From contig CM061494.1 in NCBI GenBank assembly GCA_030867185.1, positions 1,875,001 to 1,939,000 on the forward strand: a DNA stretch of 64,000 bases. The letters run 5' to 3'. Shown piece after piece: positions 34,954 through 45,652 of this stretch (positions are counted from its first letter, which is position 1; every line of letters starts with the position of its first letter). The DNA comes from Tagetes erecta. Taxonomy: Eukaryota; Streptophyta; Magnoliopsida; Asterales; Asteraceae. Both the position numbers and the translations under genes were made by a program. Below the pieces are notes generated by a model that was not told the origin of the DNA, made no database searches, and saw nothing but the letters and a program-made list of their open reading frames with translations.

Positions 34954-37665
34954 ATGCAGGTAATTTTCAATTCCAATTTCAAACTCAATTCTTCATTCTT
35001 ACAGATCCTAATTTCCACAATCCGTTTGTTAATTAACTGAATTTGTTTCAGACACGAACTGTGCAAGTTGAACAACTCTCAGATCTAGCTCGCGAGAGAC
35101 AAATTCACGAGTTTTTCTCATTCTCTGGTGAAATCGAACACATCCAGATCTGCCGGTTAGTTGTTTTATTTTCTCATCTATCTAGTGTTTAATTCATTGT
35201 TTTGTTGTTGTTAATGGTGATTTTTGTGTTTGATTTAGTGATTCTGGAAGAAAGAAGACTGCATTTGTGACGTTTAAGGATCCAAAAGCTCTTGAAATTG
35301 CATTGTTGCTTTCGGTAATTTAAGTTTTTAATCTGTTTTTGTGTACTTATTGATTACAGTAGGTTGTGAGACTAAGTTATCATCAGTTTATATTGCCACT
35401 AATAAGTAATAACCATCTGAAGGTGTTTTTGCATCCTTGTGTTACGGTGTTCATTATTCGAATATGATTGGCTGCGTTTGTAGTCGATGCTATTTTGATG
35501 TTGTTTTGGTTATGTTTTTATGCTTTGTTATGATTATTTTGTAATGATATGTGAATTAAACCTTTAGAAAAATAGTGATTTAATATTCTTGTTTTTGTAA
35601 TTTTTATTTTGAATAAGCTTATTCGAATTCAACTTTAAAATTTTTGAATTCGAATAAGCACCCCTACAGTTGTGTTTTTATCATTTGGATTGTATGAAAT
35701 CTGAGGATGATGAACTATTACTTACAAAGGGTTTTTTTTGTGTTTCAAGTATGTTAACTTACTTGTTGTCGAATGTTGGTAAGAGAATTTATCATGGGGG
35801 TTAATTTGAACATGAAAATGGTATTTATCATTTATTATTTCTTGAAACAGGTATATAAAAGTTTGTTTCTGTTGAAATATTCAAGTTGTGTGTTGTGTAC
35901 AGGGAGCAACATTGGTGGATCAGGTTGTTAAGATTACTCCAGTTGAGAATTATGTGCCAAAACCTGAGTTCCAAGTATGTTTATTACACGTTATATTCTC
36001 TCTATCTTTATCCCTCACACCCACGCATACACGTATGACAGTTAAAACTTATCTTGTGATTCATTTCTTGCAGGAAGTTCGTGCAGTTGATAATGCCGTG
36101 AACATGTCTCGACAAAATTCTTTCTCAAACGCTGAGGCAAGAATCTAAAAGTCTTTTAAAAAAAAGATTCTTAATGTGTTGTTCCTTTCCTAAATAGATG
36201 CAGCAAATTTCTTTTTGGGATTTTTTCAAAATCATTTTAATTTCTTTTATGCGCATCAAGAAGCTAAAATGATATTTGTTTCCATAGGAACATTGATAGC
36301 AATGATTTTGATTTAAAAGTTCTACTTATTTGTCTTAGTGAAAGCGAAACAACTAATGTTTCTAGTTAAATATTTTTTTAATATATTTTCGAGGTTTTAA
36401 ATATGTTCTCTTGTTAACAGGCCAACAGTACATCTCCTAGAAGAGTGTATGCAAGTAAAGCACAAGATGTTGTTTCAAGTGTGTTAGCTAAGGGTTCGGC
36501 TATTGGACAAGATGCCATAAGTAAAGCTAAAGCATTTGACGAAAAACATCAACTAAGAGCCAGTGCATCTGCCAAAGTAATTTCTTTAGATAAAAAAGTA
36601 GGGCTTACAGACAAATTTAGTGTTGGGATCTCGGTGGTGAATCAAAAAGTTAAGTCTGTGGATCAGAGGCTTCAAGTTTCTGACAAAACCATGGCGGCAT
36701 TAATGGCAGCAGAGAGGAAACTAAATGACACAGGATCAGCTGTCAAATCAAGCAGGTTTGAAAGTCTTCCCTTTGTATAAATGTTGCAAGATTTGTGGGT
36801 GGGGGTGGGGGTTAGTTAAAATGGTTAAGACGGATTGAAATGAACCAGCTCAATTCCTTTTGAGACTCGATTGACCCATTCGGCCCGTTCCTTGTTTTAG
36901 TTATTTTTGCTGGCCGGTTTGAGATAAGACAACCCAGGCAGACCATAAGTAAATGTTGAAGTTGCCACATCTAGTTTCTTATGCACATTTTCAAATTACT
37001 CTATATGATAAAAAAGGATGTGCTAATTTGATTGTTTCTCGAAAAAAAAGCAGCCATTTTCTTTTTGCACAAATTTGGGTTAGTCTGCTGCTGCATTACC
37101 TAGAAAGCATGGGTCGTGAGCAAATTTTTTTTGGAGTGTTCTTTGTTTTAATGGGAGTATTATCTTCTAGGCAAATTCATTCAACTTCACAAGAATCTTG
37201 AATTTAGCTGTTGAAATATGTTTACGAGTTGTCACGTTGAACATTAAAATATAGTTAGATTCTTACCAAAATGTATAATATTGTGTGGTTGTTTATCAGA
37301 TATGTGACAGCTGGAGCAGCTTGGCTAAATGGAGCTTTTGGTAAAGTGGCAAAAGCTGGGCAAGTGGCAGGCACAAAAACTAGACACAAATGGAATTTGG
37401 CAGTGTCAAATTTAACTACAAAGGTATGCATCTATGCTAATTTTGTTTGGTTGTATATTTTACGAATATAAGGATTTAGGAGGTTTTATGGATTCAAAAT
37501 ACACTTTACGTGACAAATTTAAATAATGTACTTGACAAATATAAGTTATAACTTGTTTGTTCTTGCCTAAAGTAGTGTATGAAGGTTGAAAAAGTGACTA
37601 AATTTCATATAAGTTTATAAAAAACACAAGTTTCTGATATGCAGGATTCTAGCATTGCAGCATGA
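34954..37665 (+). CDS. RRM protein of the BPA1 (binding partner of ACD11) family
   Basis: Eight exons: 34954-34959, 35052-35155, 35239-35314, 35903-35974, 36074-36136, 36421-36755, 37300-37423 and 37645-37665; 266 residues. The first exon encodes only Met-Gln. Residues about 3-75 form one RRM (TVQVEQLSDLARERQIHEFFSFSGEIEHIQI, KTAFVTFKDPKALEIALLLSGATLVDQVVKI). The long C-terminal part (AQDVVSSVLAKGSAIGQDAISKAKAFDEKHQL, ASAKVISLDKKVGLTDK, RYVTAGAAWLNGAFGKVAKAG) is the conserved region of the BPA1 family. In Arabidopsis, BPA1 and relatives bind ACD11, a ceramide-1-phosphate transfer protein whose loss causes cell death, and affect immunity. The RNP motifs are weak, so it may not bind RNA. The intron after exon 5 begins with GC (GCTGAG|GCAAGA), the only solution that keeps the frame. 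Confidence 0.92.
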
Positions 37666-40229
37666 GTCCGAGAACTGAAGTTTACAGCCACCGAAATTGG
37701 ATAATCAGATTGTGAGGCACCTTAATGTTCTGTTACTCATTTGGTTTATGGTCAGTTTTTTGATTCATTCATTGGTCTATTATCAGTGTATTTCTTCTGT
37801 TGTAAGCCTATTCATGTTCAAAGTGTGTAAAAACATCAAGGAAAATTAACCATTGTTTTGAGCTCAGAAGTGTGACAAACCACATTTATATACTGAGGCA
37901 ATGTACAATTCATAAAGCATAAGATCCACTGGTCAAGTCTAAAGCCCGTGGACCGTCGAATTCACAACTAAGTTACATGTGGCTCACTGGTCAAATCGGG
38001 TAGCTGACATATGGAAAAGTGGAATATGCTCCCCCAAAGTGAGTTTCCACTGTTTTGGGTCTAATTAAAGATGACATGTACTTGCTCGTGACGATGCTCG
38101 ATATCTTCCATCGCTTATATTTGTAAAGCGACATCTTCAAATGGACCCAACAACTTGGTTCCGTTAACTCGTAACTGAACCCATGAGAGATGATGTAAGA
38201 GATTGATTTGGGGTTGCCTGCAAATTAGTTTTTAAATAGCCCTCTTTTGATTTTGTTCATGAAGAATTGATTTTTACATTTGAACTGTTCCGACAAGTCA
38301 TCAAGTTTCAAGAAAGAAACTCCGTATAGGCGGTTACAGTTATCAGAAGTTCACGACTATCGGGATGGGACAAGAAGTGGTTCGTGGTCGAGAGTTAAAA
38401 GGCAGTAGATGAGATAGCTAGGTTATAAACTTATAATTATATTTCTATTTTACTCAAATCATGTAATGTTACAAGCAATTATGGGATTTGCCTGTGTGAC
38501 TCTGATTTCGTGTGAGTGACACATTAGCTTTAGCTGGCGTGAGGTATTACAATCACTCGGGTAGTTAAGCAAATAGGTGTAAGTAGGATCCAAATGGTGG
38601 AGTGGTGCACTGCTTGTTGCACTCGATTATTCTTCTAAGAGAAACATTGTATACCTTTAAAGGTACACGAATCTAAATTTACGCTCATCAACTTGTTTGC
38701 CCAAGCAAGGCTGCTTTTGATATTTTCGTGGGATAATCTTTTTTGGTGAAAATCTTGCTTCTCGTTCTTCAAATCTCGCATTGTTTGAGAGGTTTCCTTC
38801 AGACTAGAGGGCACTTAGGCTTGAACTGCGGTACACTCTCACACGTCTAGAAGAAGACAGGCTCTGGCTAACACCAACCAGCTCTTGTAGCATTTTAAGG
38901 ATGTTGACATTGTTGATAAGAAAAAAAATGTAACTACCTTATGCTGCTGGCGTTTCGAGATCAATTTGCATGGGCAAAACGCAAGGAAAGAGTAGAGAGT
39001 GACAGTAAAACTAGCACAACACCTAAGCAGGAAGAAACCTTAAGAGCTAGAGGAACAACAAATAGAGAGAGGTACTTCCGCGTTGATAGGACCGAGGTTG
39101 GTGTTAAGTAGTATGTCAGTCATGTATCTTAGGGTTAAAACACATTTTTAAAGTTAAGTTATCTGATTGAAACAAAACAAGGTTTAAGTGAACTTGATTA
39201 GGCTTCTATAATTTTCATTTTTTAATTATAATGTTGCTTTTTTATTATCGAAAGGTTAAAAGTAAGCTAACAACTCATTTACATATTAAGGCGCGCTTTT
39301 CTTTGATTGTTCGTGCTAATTTAGTGTGATACTATAACTTTGGCAATACACATTAATGTATAGTATTTAATTTATATCATGTTTTCAGCCATCCTTGGTT
39401 ATATTATGCCTTCAATAAGATGTTAGATCCTGTGTAGTGGTAAAGAGAAAAACGTTTATATTTTCTCTTCATCTCATGTTTGTATCAAAATCAAGGTAAA
39501 TTAAGGTTTGAAGGCGTTCTTTAGGAAAACGCACATATTTTCTCTCCACCAAATTTTTATTTCTATAACTTTTATTTAATGTTGTTACTATTATTGTTCT
39601 ATAAATCATTGTTATTATATATAATGTTGTAACTATATATTATTAATGTTGTAACTTTTATTTAATGTTGTAACTATTATTGTTCTATTAATGGTGATAA
39701 TGCTCAGATTGAACAACTTGCAAACCATTTCAACCACTAACAAACAATTATTATTTTCAAAAGGCCATCTTTGCAGCATTGAGGAATTTTAAGAGAATTT
39801 TGAAATGTAACTCCATTATATTTATCCAAACTTGTTTCATTATTGAAACTGTAGAGTTTTTTTTTTTCATAAGAATAATGATTTGTTTGCAACAAAAAGC
39901 CAAGTTCAATAGCTCAGAACACACACGTACACACGTATAATTGATTAATTTTTCATTGTTACGCCGATCACATTCATATATATATATATATATTTTTTAG
40001 GCAACATTGTTGTTCTTTTAGTAGTCTCTAATCTCTACATTAAAGTTGCAGTTTTGCTAAATTTAACAACTTACAAGAGTGAGTTTGTATGTCTTAAACA
40101 GATTGTTTTGGGCTTATTAATGAAAATCAAACATTCACTATTTTTCTTTTCTGATGTCACAACTTATGCCTATGGAACACAATTGCTATGAAATAAGTAA
40201 TCATAATTATGTATCACTTATTTAAAAGT
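37666..40229. other. Intergenic, no gene seen
   Basis: After the 3' UTR of the BPA1-family gene I see no conserved exon. About 38300-39120 has somewhat higher GC and could be an old gene or retroposed relic, but all frames are broken and nothing is recognisable. A unit of the TTTCAATTAAGT-type repeat occurs near 39140-39190. Confidence 0.4.
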
Positions 40230-40492
40230 GAGTAAACTGCAATTTTGGTTCCTGTATTTTGATACCATTAACAGTTTCAGTTCCACCTTAACAGTTTTGG
40301 TCCCTGTGTTTTTATATTATAACAGAAATGGTCCCTTACTTAACAGTAAGAAAGACTTAACGGAAAGTTGGATGAAGTTAGTGTTTGGTACCATTTATGT
40401 TAGAAAATAAAAACACAGGGACCAAAACTGTTAAGGTGTGACTGAAACTCTTAATGATATCAAAACACAGGGACCAAAATTGAAGTTTACTC
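40230..40492. mobile_element. MULE-type MITE, 263 bp, 9-bp target duplication
   Basis: The ends GAGTAAACTGCAATTTTGGT and ACCAAAATTGAAGTTTACTC are inverted repeats with one mismatch, and pairing continues inward (CCTGTATTTTGATACCA with TGATATCAAAACACAGG). The flanks TTTAAAAGT (40221-40229) and TTTAAAAGA (40493-40501) fit a 9-bp duplication with one change. The middle pairs again through GTTTTGGTCCCTGTG. No coding capacity. Confidence 0.75.
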
Positions 40493-40501
40493 TTTAAAAG
40501 A

Positions 40502-41052
40502 AAATAAATAATGGAATAAAAAGTTTGTGGATCAATCTGAACAGACGCGTTGAGGCTCGTTTTTTTACAAAAACATGTACGACTCTTTACCTGGCCCGAT
40601 GACCGTGCCAAATCTAGCTAAGTATAAGGGTTTCAAAAGTATCATTAAGGAACTTTTTAGTGAGGATGGTGCATTGTTTAATTTCATTGCTTTTTATTTG
40701 TTAACTTATGATATATTTCATGTCGTGATCATTGTTGTATATTTGTCTTTGTCCTACTTAAATGGTCGGTTAGCGTAGACCCATCCCGACCCGCCATGTT
40801 GACATCTCTGCTTATTTCATTAAAACTATTGCTATGGAAAGTAACTACTCCATTTGTTCTCTTATAGTTGTTCTATTTCCAATGTGAATGTCACACAAAC
40901 AACTTTTATTTATAAAATTTGGTATCAGTATGTCTTTTTTTTCATATTTTTAGTTTTATTACATGTTCTGTAAAGTTTTAAAAGTGCTGTGTAAATCAAC
41001 AGTACTATTTCACCACTGTAGTTTTCCCCATTATATAGATTGCCAACAACAC
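40502..41052. other. Intergenic, no feature seen
   Basis: AT-rich spacer; short open frames only. Confidence 0.3.
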
Positions 41053-41690
41053 AATCTTTACCCATACAAGGTTGAACATTAAGCTGGTGAATTTACCAAT
41101 ATACCCTTTATGGTGTCTTCTTTTTAAGGTAGTGATGATATTGATGTCAACTTCCTGTTACTTGGCTTTGCAATTTGCATACTGTTTTCCTAGGAACAGA
41201 CTGTTTTTCAACTGAATGTTAAACTGGTAAAATGACTAAAATACCCTTTTATACTTTCCCTTTGTTACTTGGTTCTTGAGGAGCATATAGTAATTTCCCA
41301 TTTTACTAACACTAGACTTAGAAACACTGCCCAGAAAACAGTTTTCAAGTATGATGATAATCAGAAGCTGATTAATAACAGAATCTTTGCATATTCAAGG
41401 TTGAACATAAAGTTGGTGAATTTACCAATATACCCTTTATGTTGTCTTCTTAGAAAGCAGTGGTGTCAACTTATTTTTACCTGGCTTTGCATACTGTTGT
41501 TCCTAGGAACAAACTGTTTTTAACTGAATGTTAATCCGGTAAAATGACTAGCATACCCTTTGAAACATTTCCCTTTGCTGCCTGGTTCCTGAGGGGTAAA
41601 ATAGTAATTTACCATTTTACTAAATCTAGACTTTAAAAGTAAAAAAAACTGCCCAGAAAACAGTTTTGAAGTATGATAATCAAAAGCACC
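41053..41690 (+). repeat. Diverged tandem duplication, two copies, period about 329 bp
   Basis: The order CAAGGTTGAACAT, GGTGAATTTACCAATATACCCTTTA, CCTAGGAAC, CTGAATGTTAA, GGTAAAATGACTA, TACCCTTT, CCATTTTACTAA and GCCCAGAAAACAGTTTT occurs twice, starting at 41067 and 41396. The copies differ by many substitutions and small indels, so the duplication is old. Its function is unknown; no frame runs through both. Confidence 0.8.
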
Positions 41691-42062
41691 AGAAACTGGT
41701 CCAGGCCTCATTTATTTAGTTGGGAGTCATGTGATGATGAAAAAATTCTTGTGTTTGCAGAAGGGTAGATCTGGAAATAATCTGATAAGGAAACAAAGAG
41801 AAGAAGTTGTACATTGTGGTTGATGAGTTGTACTAGAAGAGAAGAGATGAGGCCCATGCTCTCACTCTCAGTCTTTAAATCTGTTTGTAAAAATATTGTC
41901 AGAAATTTGGCAACCACTCTCCATTGTCTGTCCTGTGAATAAAGTGAAACAAGACAAACCCCTTGCTTCCAAAATCTTCCAGCTTTCCAATTCTTTATGT
42001 GCAAAAGTGACCTGTCAATTCATGTGCTTCCCTCATTTTAAATCTTTTGTAAATTTCATGAC

Positions 42063-42073
42063 TTTATATATAG
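42063..42073 (+). promoter_or_regulatory. Possible TATA box before the 42159 open frame
   Basis: TTTATATATAG lies about 90 bases before an ATG at 42159. In AT-rich DNA such a match is weak evidence on its own. Confidence 0.2.
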
Positions 42074-42158
42074 ATCGATGTGTCTTATGACACCACACCA
42101 TCATATTCATATAAACTTCAAAGATTCACATGTGAATATAGAGAACACAAAGTAAGAA

Positions 42159-42311
42159 ATGGGGTTGTTTGGAATGAAGTTTGATCCAAGATCCCTTTTG
42201 GGTTTTCTTGCGATCTCGGACCAGGCTTCATTCTTGACAATCGTCGTTTCACATGTTTCGAATGAAGCTTATTCAGGTTTTTTTTTTAAGTTTCTCCATG
42301 AAATAAATTGA
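42159..42311 (+). CDS. Possible small gene or first exon, unrecognised
   Basis: An ATGG start opens a 50-codon frame beginning MGLFGMKFDPRSLLGFLAISD and including ASFLTIVVSHVSNEAYSG. After EAYSG the DNA turns to a T run right behind TTCAG|GT, which could be a splice donor, so the coding part may end near 42276. Codon composition up to that point is more gene-like than its surroundings and a TATA-like motif lies upstream. I do not recognise the peptide and found no matching second exon. It could equally be a leader peptide of a noncoding transcript or chance. Confidence 0.2.
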   Translation: MGLFGMKFDPRSLLGFLAISDQASFLTIVVSHVSNEAYSGFFFKFLHEIN

Positions 42312-43504
42312 ATTTTTAGGGTTTTTCTTTTAGATTTTATCTATGTTTTAAATTTTGTTATATGAGATTTTTGTAACTGTAGAGCTCGTTACCAGAAAAC
42401 TCACAATAACATAATTAGGTAAAACGCACCGATGATAGGTTCAACCCTCATGAGATCTTGGTTATCGCATTCTTTTAGTTATATGTTTATCACAAATTGA
42501 ACTTGTTTCATGGTTGTTGTATAGTTCATACATGTAGTGAAGACTTGAAGTAAAGTGAACGTGATGGTTTAGTTATCGGTGTTTAAGAGATTGAACCATC
42601 TATGTTCTTGCAAAAAGTGTAAATTGCCCACACAACACGTACCTAGGATTTTCTTTATTTTTTTTACTTTGGTTTTAGGGTTGGATGATTAGAATAATAG
42701 GTATTCTTTTCTAAAATATGCAATATGAAGTAATGTATTTTATATACAACTAGGTTAATTTGCTAATGCTAGTTATCATATGTTGGAAACCCGCCATACA
42801 TTAGTGGTCATTGGTCTTTTCGATGAACCACCAACGACGGTAAATCGGTAACAGAATGATCGGCCCATAGATCGGATAAAGACCGAAAGAGTCAAAGCCG
42901 ACAACGGTCATCGATCGAATAGAAACGTATAAATCAACGGACAACAGAGGCTGCATAAAGCTAGAAGTAGCATTTTAGAGACAAGTAACTATCACCGCCA
43001 TGGACGGCCAATAATGGTGTCTGATAAGCAATCCATGTGTCGTCACCATCACCATACCAACGTCCGACCACGCAATCGACACCTAGGGTTCGGTCTGATT
43101 TGCGAAAAGAAACCCTAACCACCATCATAAACTGGCGTCAAAATAGGTGAGAAACCATCGACGATGCCACTGCCAACCTTCTAAACGCAGGCAAAAACCC
43201 GATGACCAAGCATATGAGAAATCAACGGCGATATATCGAATGTCTTTCGTGGTGGAAAAAAATAACGATAATCTGGCAACAAAACTATCATAAAACCATT
43301 ATAAAATATGTGAACTTACAAAAGCAACCTAGTTTGGTTACTATTCATTTCATCTTTAATAATAAAATAATAAGAATAATTATATTGTAGTTCTTTTCAT
43401 TTCATCTTTCAATAATAACGATAAATTATATTGTAGTTCTAAAATATACCTAATGTTTAGTGATTTATTGCTTCTAAAATAATTGTTTTAGTGTTTGCAT
43501 ATAA
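42312..43504. other. Intergenic, no gene seen
   Basis: About 42780-43220 is richer in GC (words such as CCATCGACGATG and CGACAACGGTCATCGATCG) and may be a relic of a gene or element, but no frame or family is recognisable. The rest is AT-rich. Confidence 0.35.
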
Positions 43505-44058
43505 TCTATACCTTCTAATAAAAGAGGGTTTTGGAGGACACTTGTCATTCAATTAAGAGGGTGTTGGGGCATTTTTCCGCCAAAACTAAAAATCTTTTAT
43601 ACTAAGCTATATATGGAAGGAAATCGATAACATTAAATCAACTATAATTTTCTCTACAAAAGTTTCAATTTACCTGATTTACATCCCTGAAATAACTATT
43701 AAAACGGAAAACAAACAACTTAAACAAATAAATGTATCGGAATTTACGACCCAGACCCATGCATGCGGACTCGCACCCTTGACCCGGTACATATAAGTGT
43801 CACCGTGGATTTTATGGATATCTATCATCAGGATTATTTGTTTTTTTAATGGCAAATGTAGGACCCTGCTTCGAAAGATATATATTATCTTAATCGGCCC
43901 ACCTATCCATTTTCCGACCGGGACCGCACCCTAATCCCCACAGGAGGAAACCCACCTTTGGTGAGAAAACCTTCTGGTCCAACCACTTGATCTAAGGATC
44001 ATTGGTATCTGAATTATTTATATGTCGGCGCCCGTGTAATACATGGGGCTTAATCTAG
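43505..44058 (+). mobile_element. Helitron-like element of a second subfamily, 554 bp
   Basis: It begins A|TCTATACCTTCTAATAAAAGAG and ends with the hairpin CCCGTGT-AAT-ACATGGG, then GCTTAATCTAG (CTAG 44055-44058) and T. The 5' end resembles TCTACCTATTCTAATAATTGAG of the other family at about two thirds of positions. The middle has a GC-rich block (GACCCAGACCCATGCATGCGG) that is not shared with the other copies and may be captured sequence. Confidence 0.75.
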
Positions 44059-45650
44059 TGAGTTAATATATTAAAAGACAATTAACATTATAATTCAATC
44101 ATTCAGAAGGAAAAAAAAATATAAATATCAAATTTAATTCGCATTGATCTAGTTGAAACAATAATAAAAGGCATTATTATGATTTATTATGCACATAAAT
44201 ATTTTCTATAATTTCTGGATGTGAATGATTTAGTTAAATGCAAAGTGATAGATTATTTACTCTTTTATTAATATTACTAGTTTACACACTTGTGTGATAC
44301 ATAAGTTGAATAAAAATATTAAATTAAATGTTTGATAATTAAGTTAAGTAATTTTAAGTTTATTACTTTATATAAGATATGATTGAATTTATGGAAACTA
44401 ATTTGATTTAAGATATTATAAACTTCTACTAATATAACACCAAAAGACGATGTATATTTGAAATATAATAAAATTTTAACAATGATTTTAAGTAAAAGTA
44501 AAAGATAAAAGGGATTACACGAGAAAATATATTTGAATTTTATTAATATGTTTGGGTTATATTTTCATGGAAAAATAAAAGATAACAGTGATTATAAATC
44601 AATATGATGCAGTTTCAATATGTACGTCAAATGACAATCAAATACTCATAGGTTTATAGTTAAAATCTTGAACCAAAAGGTTCTAAACCTTCAAGGTTTT
44701 ACAATCTTTTATCAAAATCAAAACTACTTCTAAAACTCATGTCCTCTCTCTATTTAACTGGTTTGAAAATGCTAAACTAACTAATTAATAACAAAAAATT
44801 AATACTATGTTGAAAATTAACTTTCAAAAAAGACTCACCTCCTAAAACCTAAGCCCACTCACCCCACCCGAAAAAAACCTAAACCCAACCACCTCACTTC
44901 TAAAAAAACCTAAACGCACCCACCCATCCCTAAAAAGCCAAAACCCTCCACTCCCACCTCTAAAAAACCTAAACTGTAATGTTAATACTAAACCCTACAA
45001 GCTAAAAACTAAGACCGTAAAGTTCGGCGCTATAGTTCAAACGCTGTCGGAATGAGATCAATCAGAGTTTGTTTGACCGTCTTTCTCATGACTTTGTATC
45101 GAAAATACAAACCTTAATTACTAAATAAGGATAATTAGTCTATAATTTTTATTCATTTGACTATTTGCCGTAAGTTGGCTAAGTTTTAGTTATCAAATCA
45201 CCAAATTTACACCGTGCTTCAGAGTTTAGTAATGAAAGGAAAAGATGTTAATTCAATTCACATTTCAAAGTTTGAAAGAAATAAAAGAAAAATAAACCTT
45301 TTTAATATTATCGTATGCATTTTTCTTCACTTTTTTTAATTTAAAAAAAAAGTTAGAAAGAAAAACCATCAGAAAACTATTCTTATACTTCCTTCTCATT
45401 CCTTGTATTTCCTTTCATCGTCTAATTTCTTTTTACTTTCTTTCACTTTCTTCTCCTTCTGTACCATAATATGAAACTATGAAACAAAGAGCGTTAAAGA
45501 TTTTTAGTATATATTAAATTTTATTATTAATTTGAAAATGTATGAAAATAGAAAACCGGTTTTACCTTATCCTTGTCGCTTCACATCAAACTGGGTCTGT
45601 GGCCCAGGAGCTAGGGGTTTTCTCCGGGGATTGGAATATATGAAATTATA
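44059..45650. other. Intergenic; minus-strand Helitron-type 3' end at 44277 and C-rich telomere-like repeats
   Basis: On the minus strand, TATCACACAAGTGTGTAAA then CTAG and T marks a likely Helitron 3' end at about 44277, with palindrome CACACAAGTGTG. At 44845-44980 the + strand is C-rich with CCTAAACC and CCCACCC words, the complement of the repeat at 295-410 and 964-1090. No gene is seen. Confidence 0.45.
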
Positions 45651-45652
45651 CC

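Noticed and set aside
38300..39120. Possible gene in the moderately GC-rich stretch after the BPA1-family gene
   Set aside because: All frames have frequent stops and no recognisable protein piece, so no gene is called.
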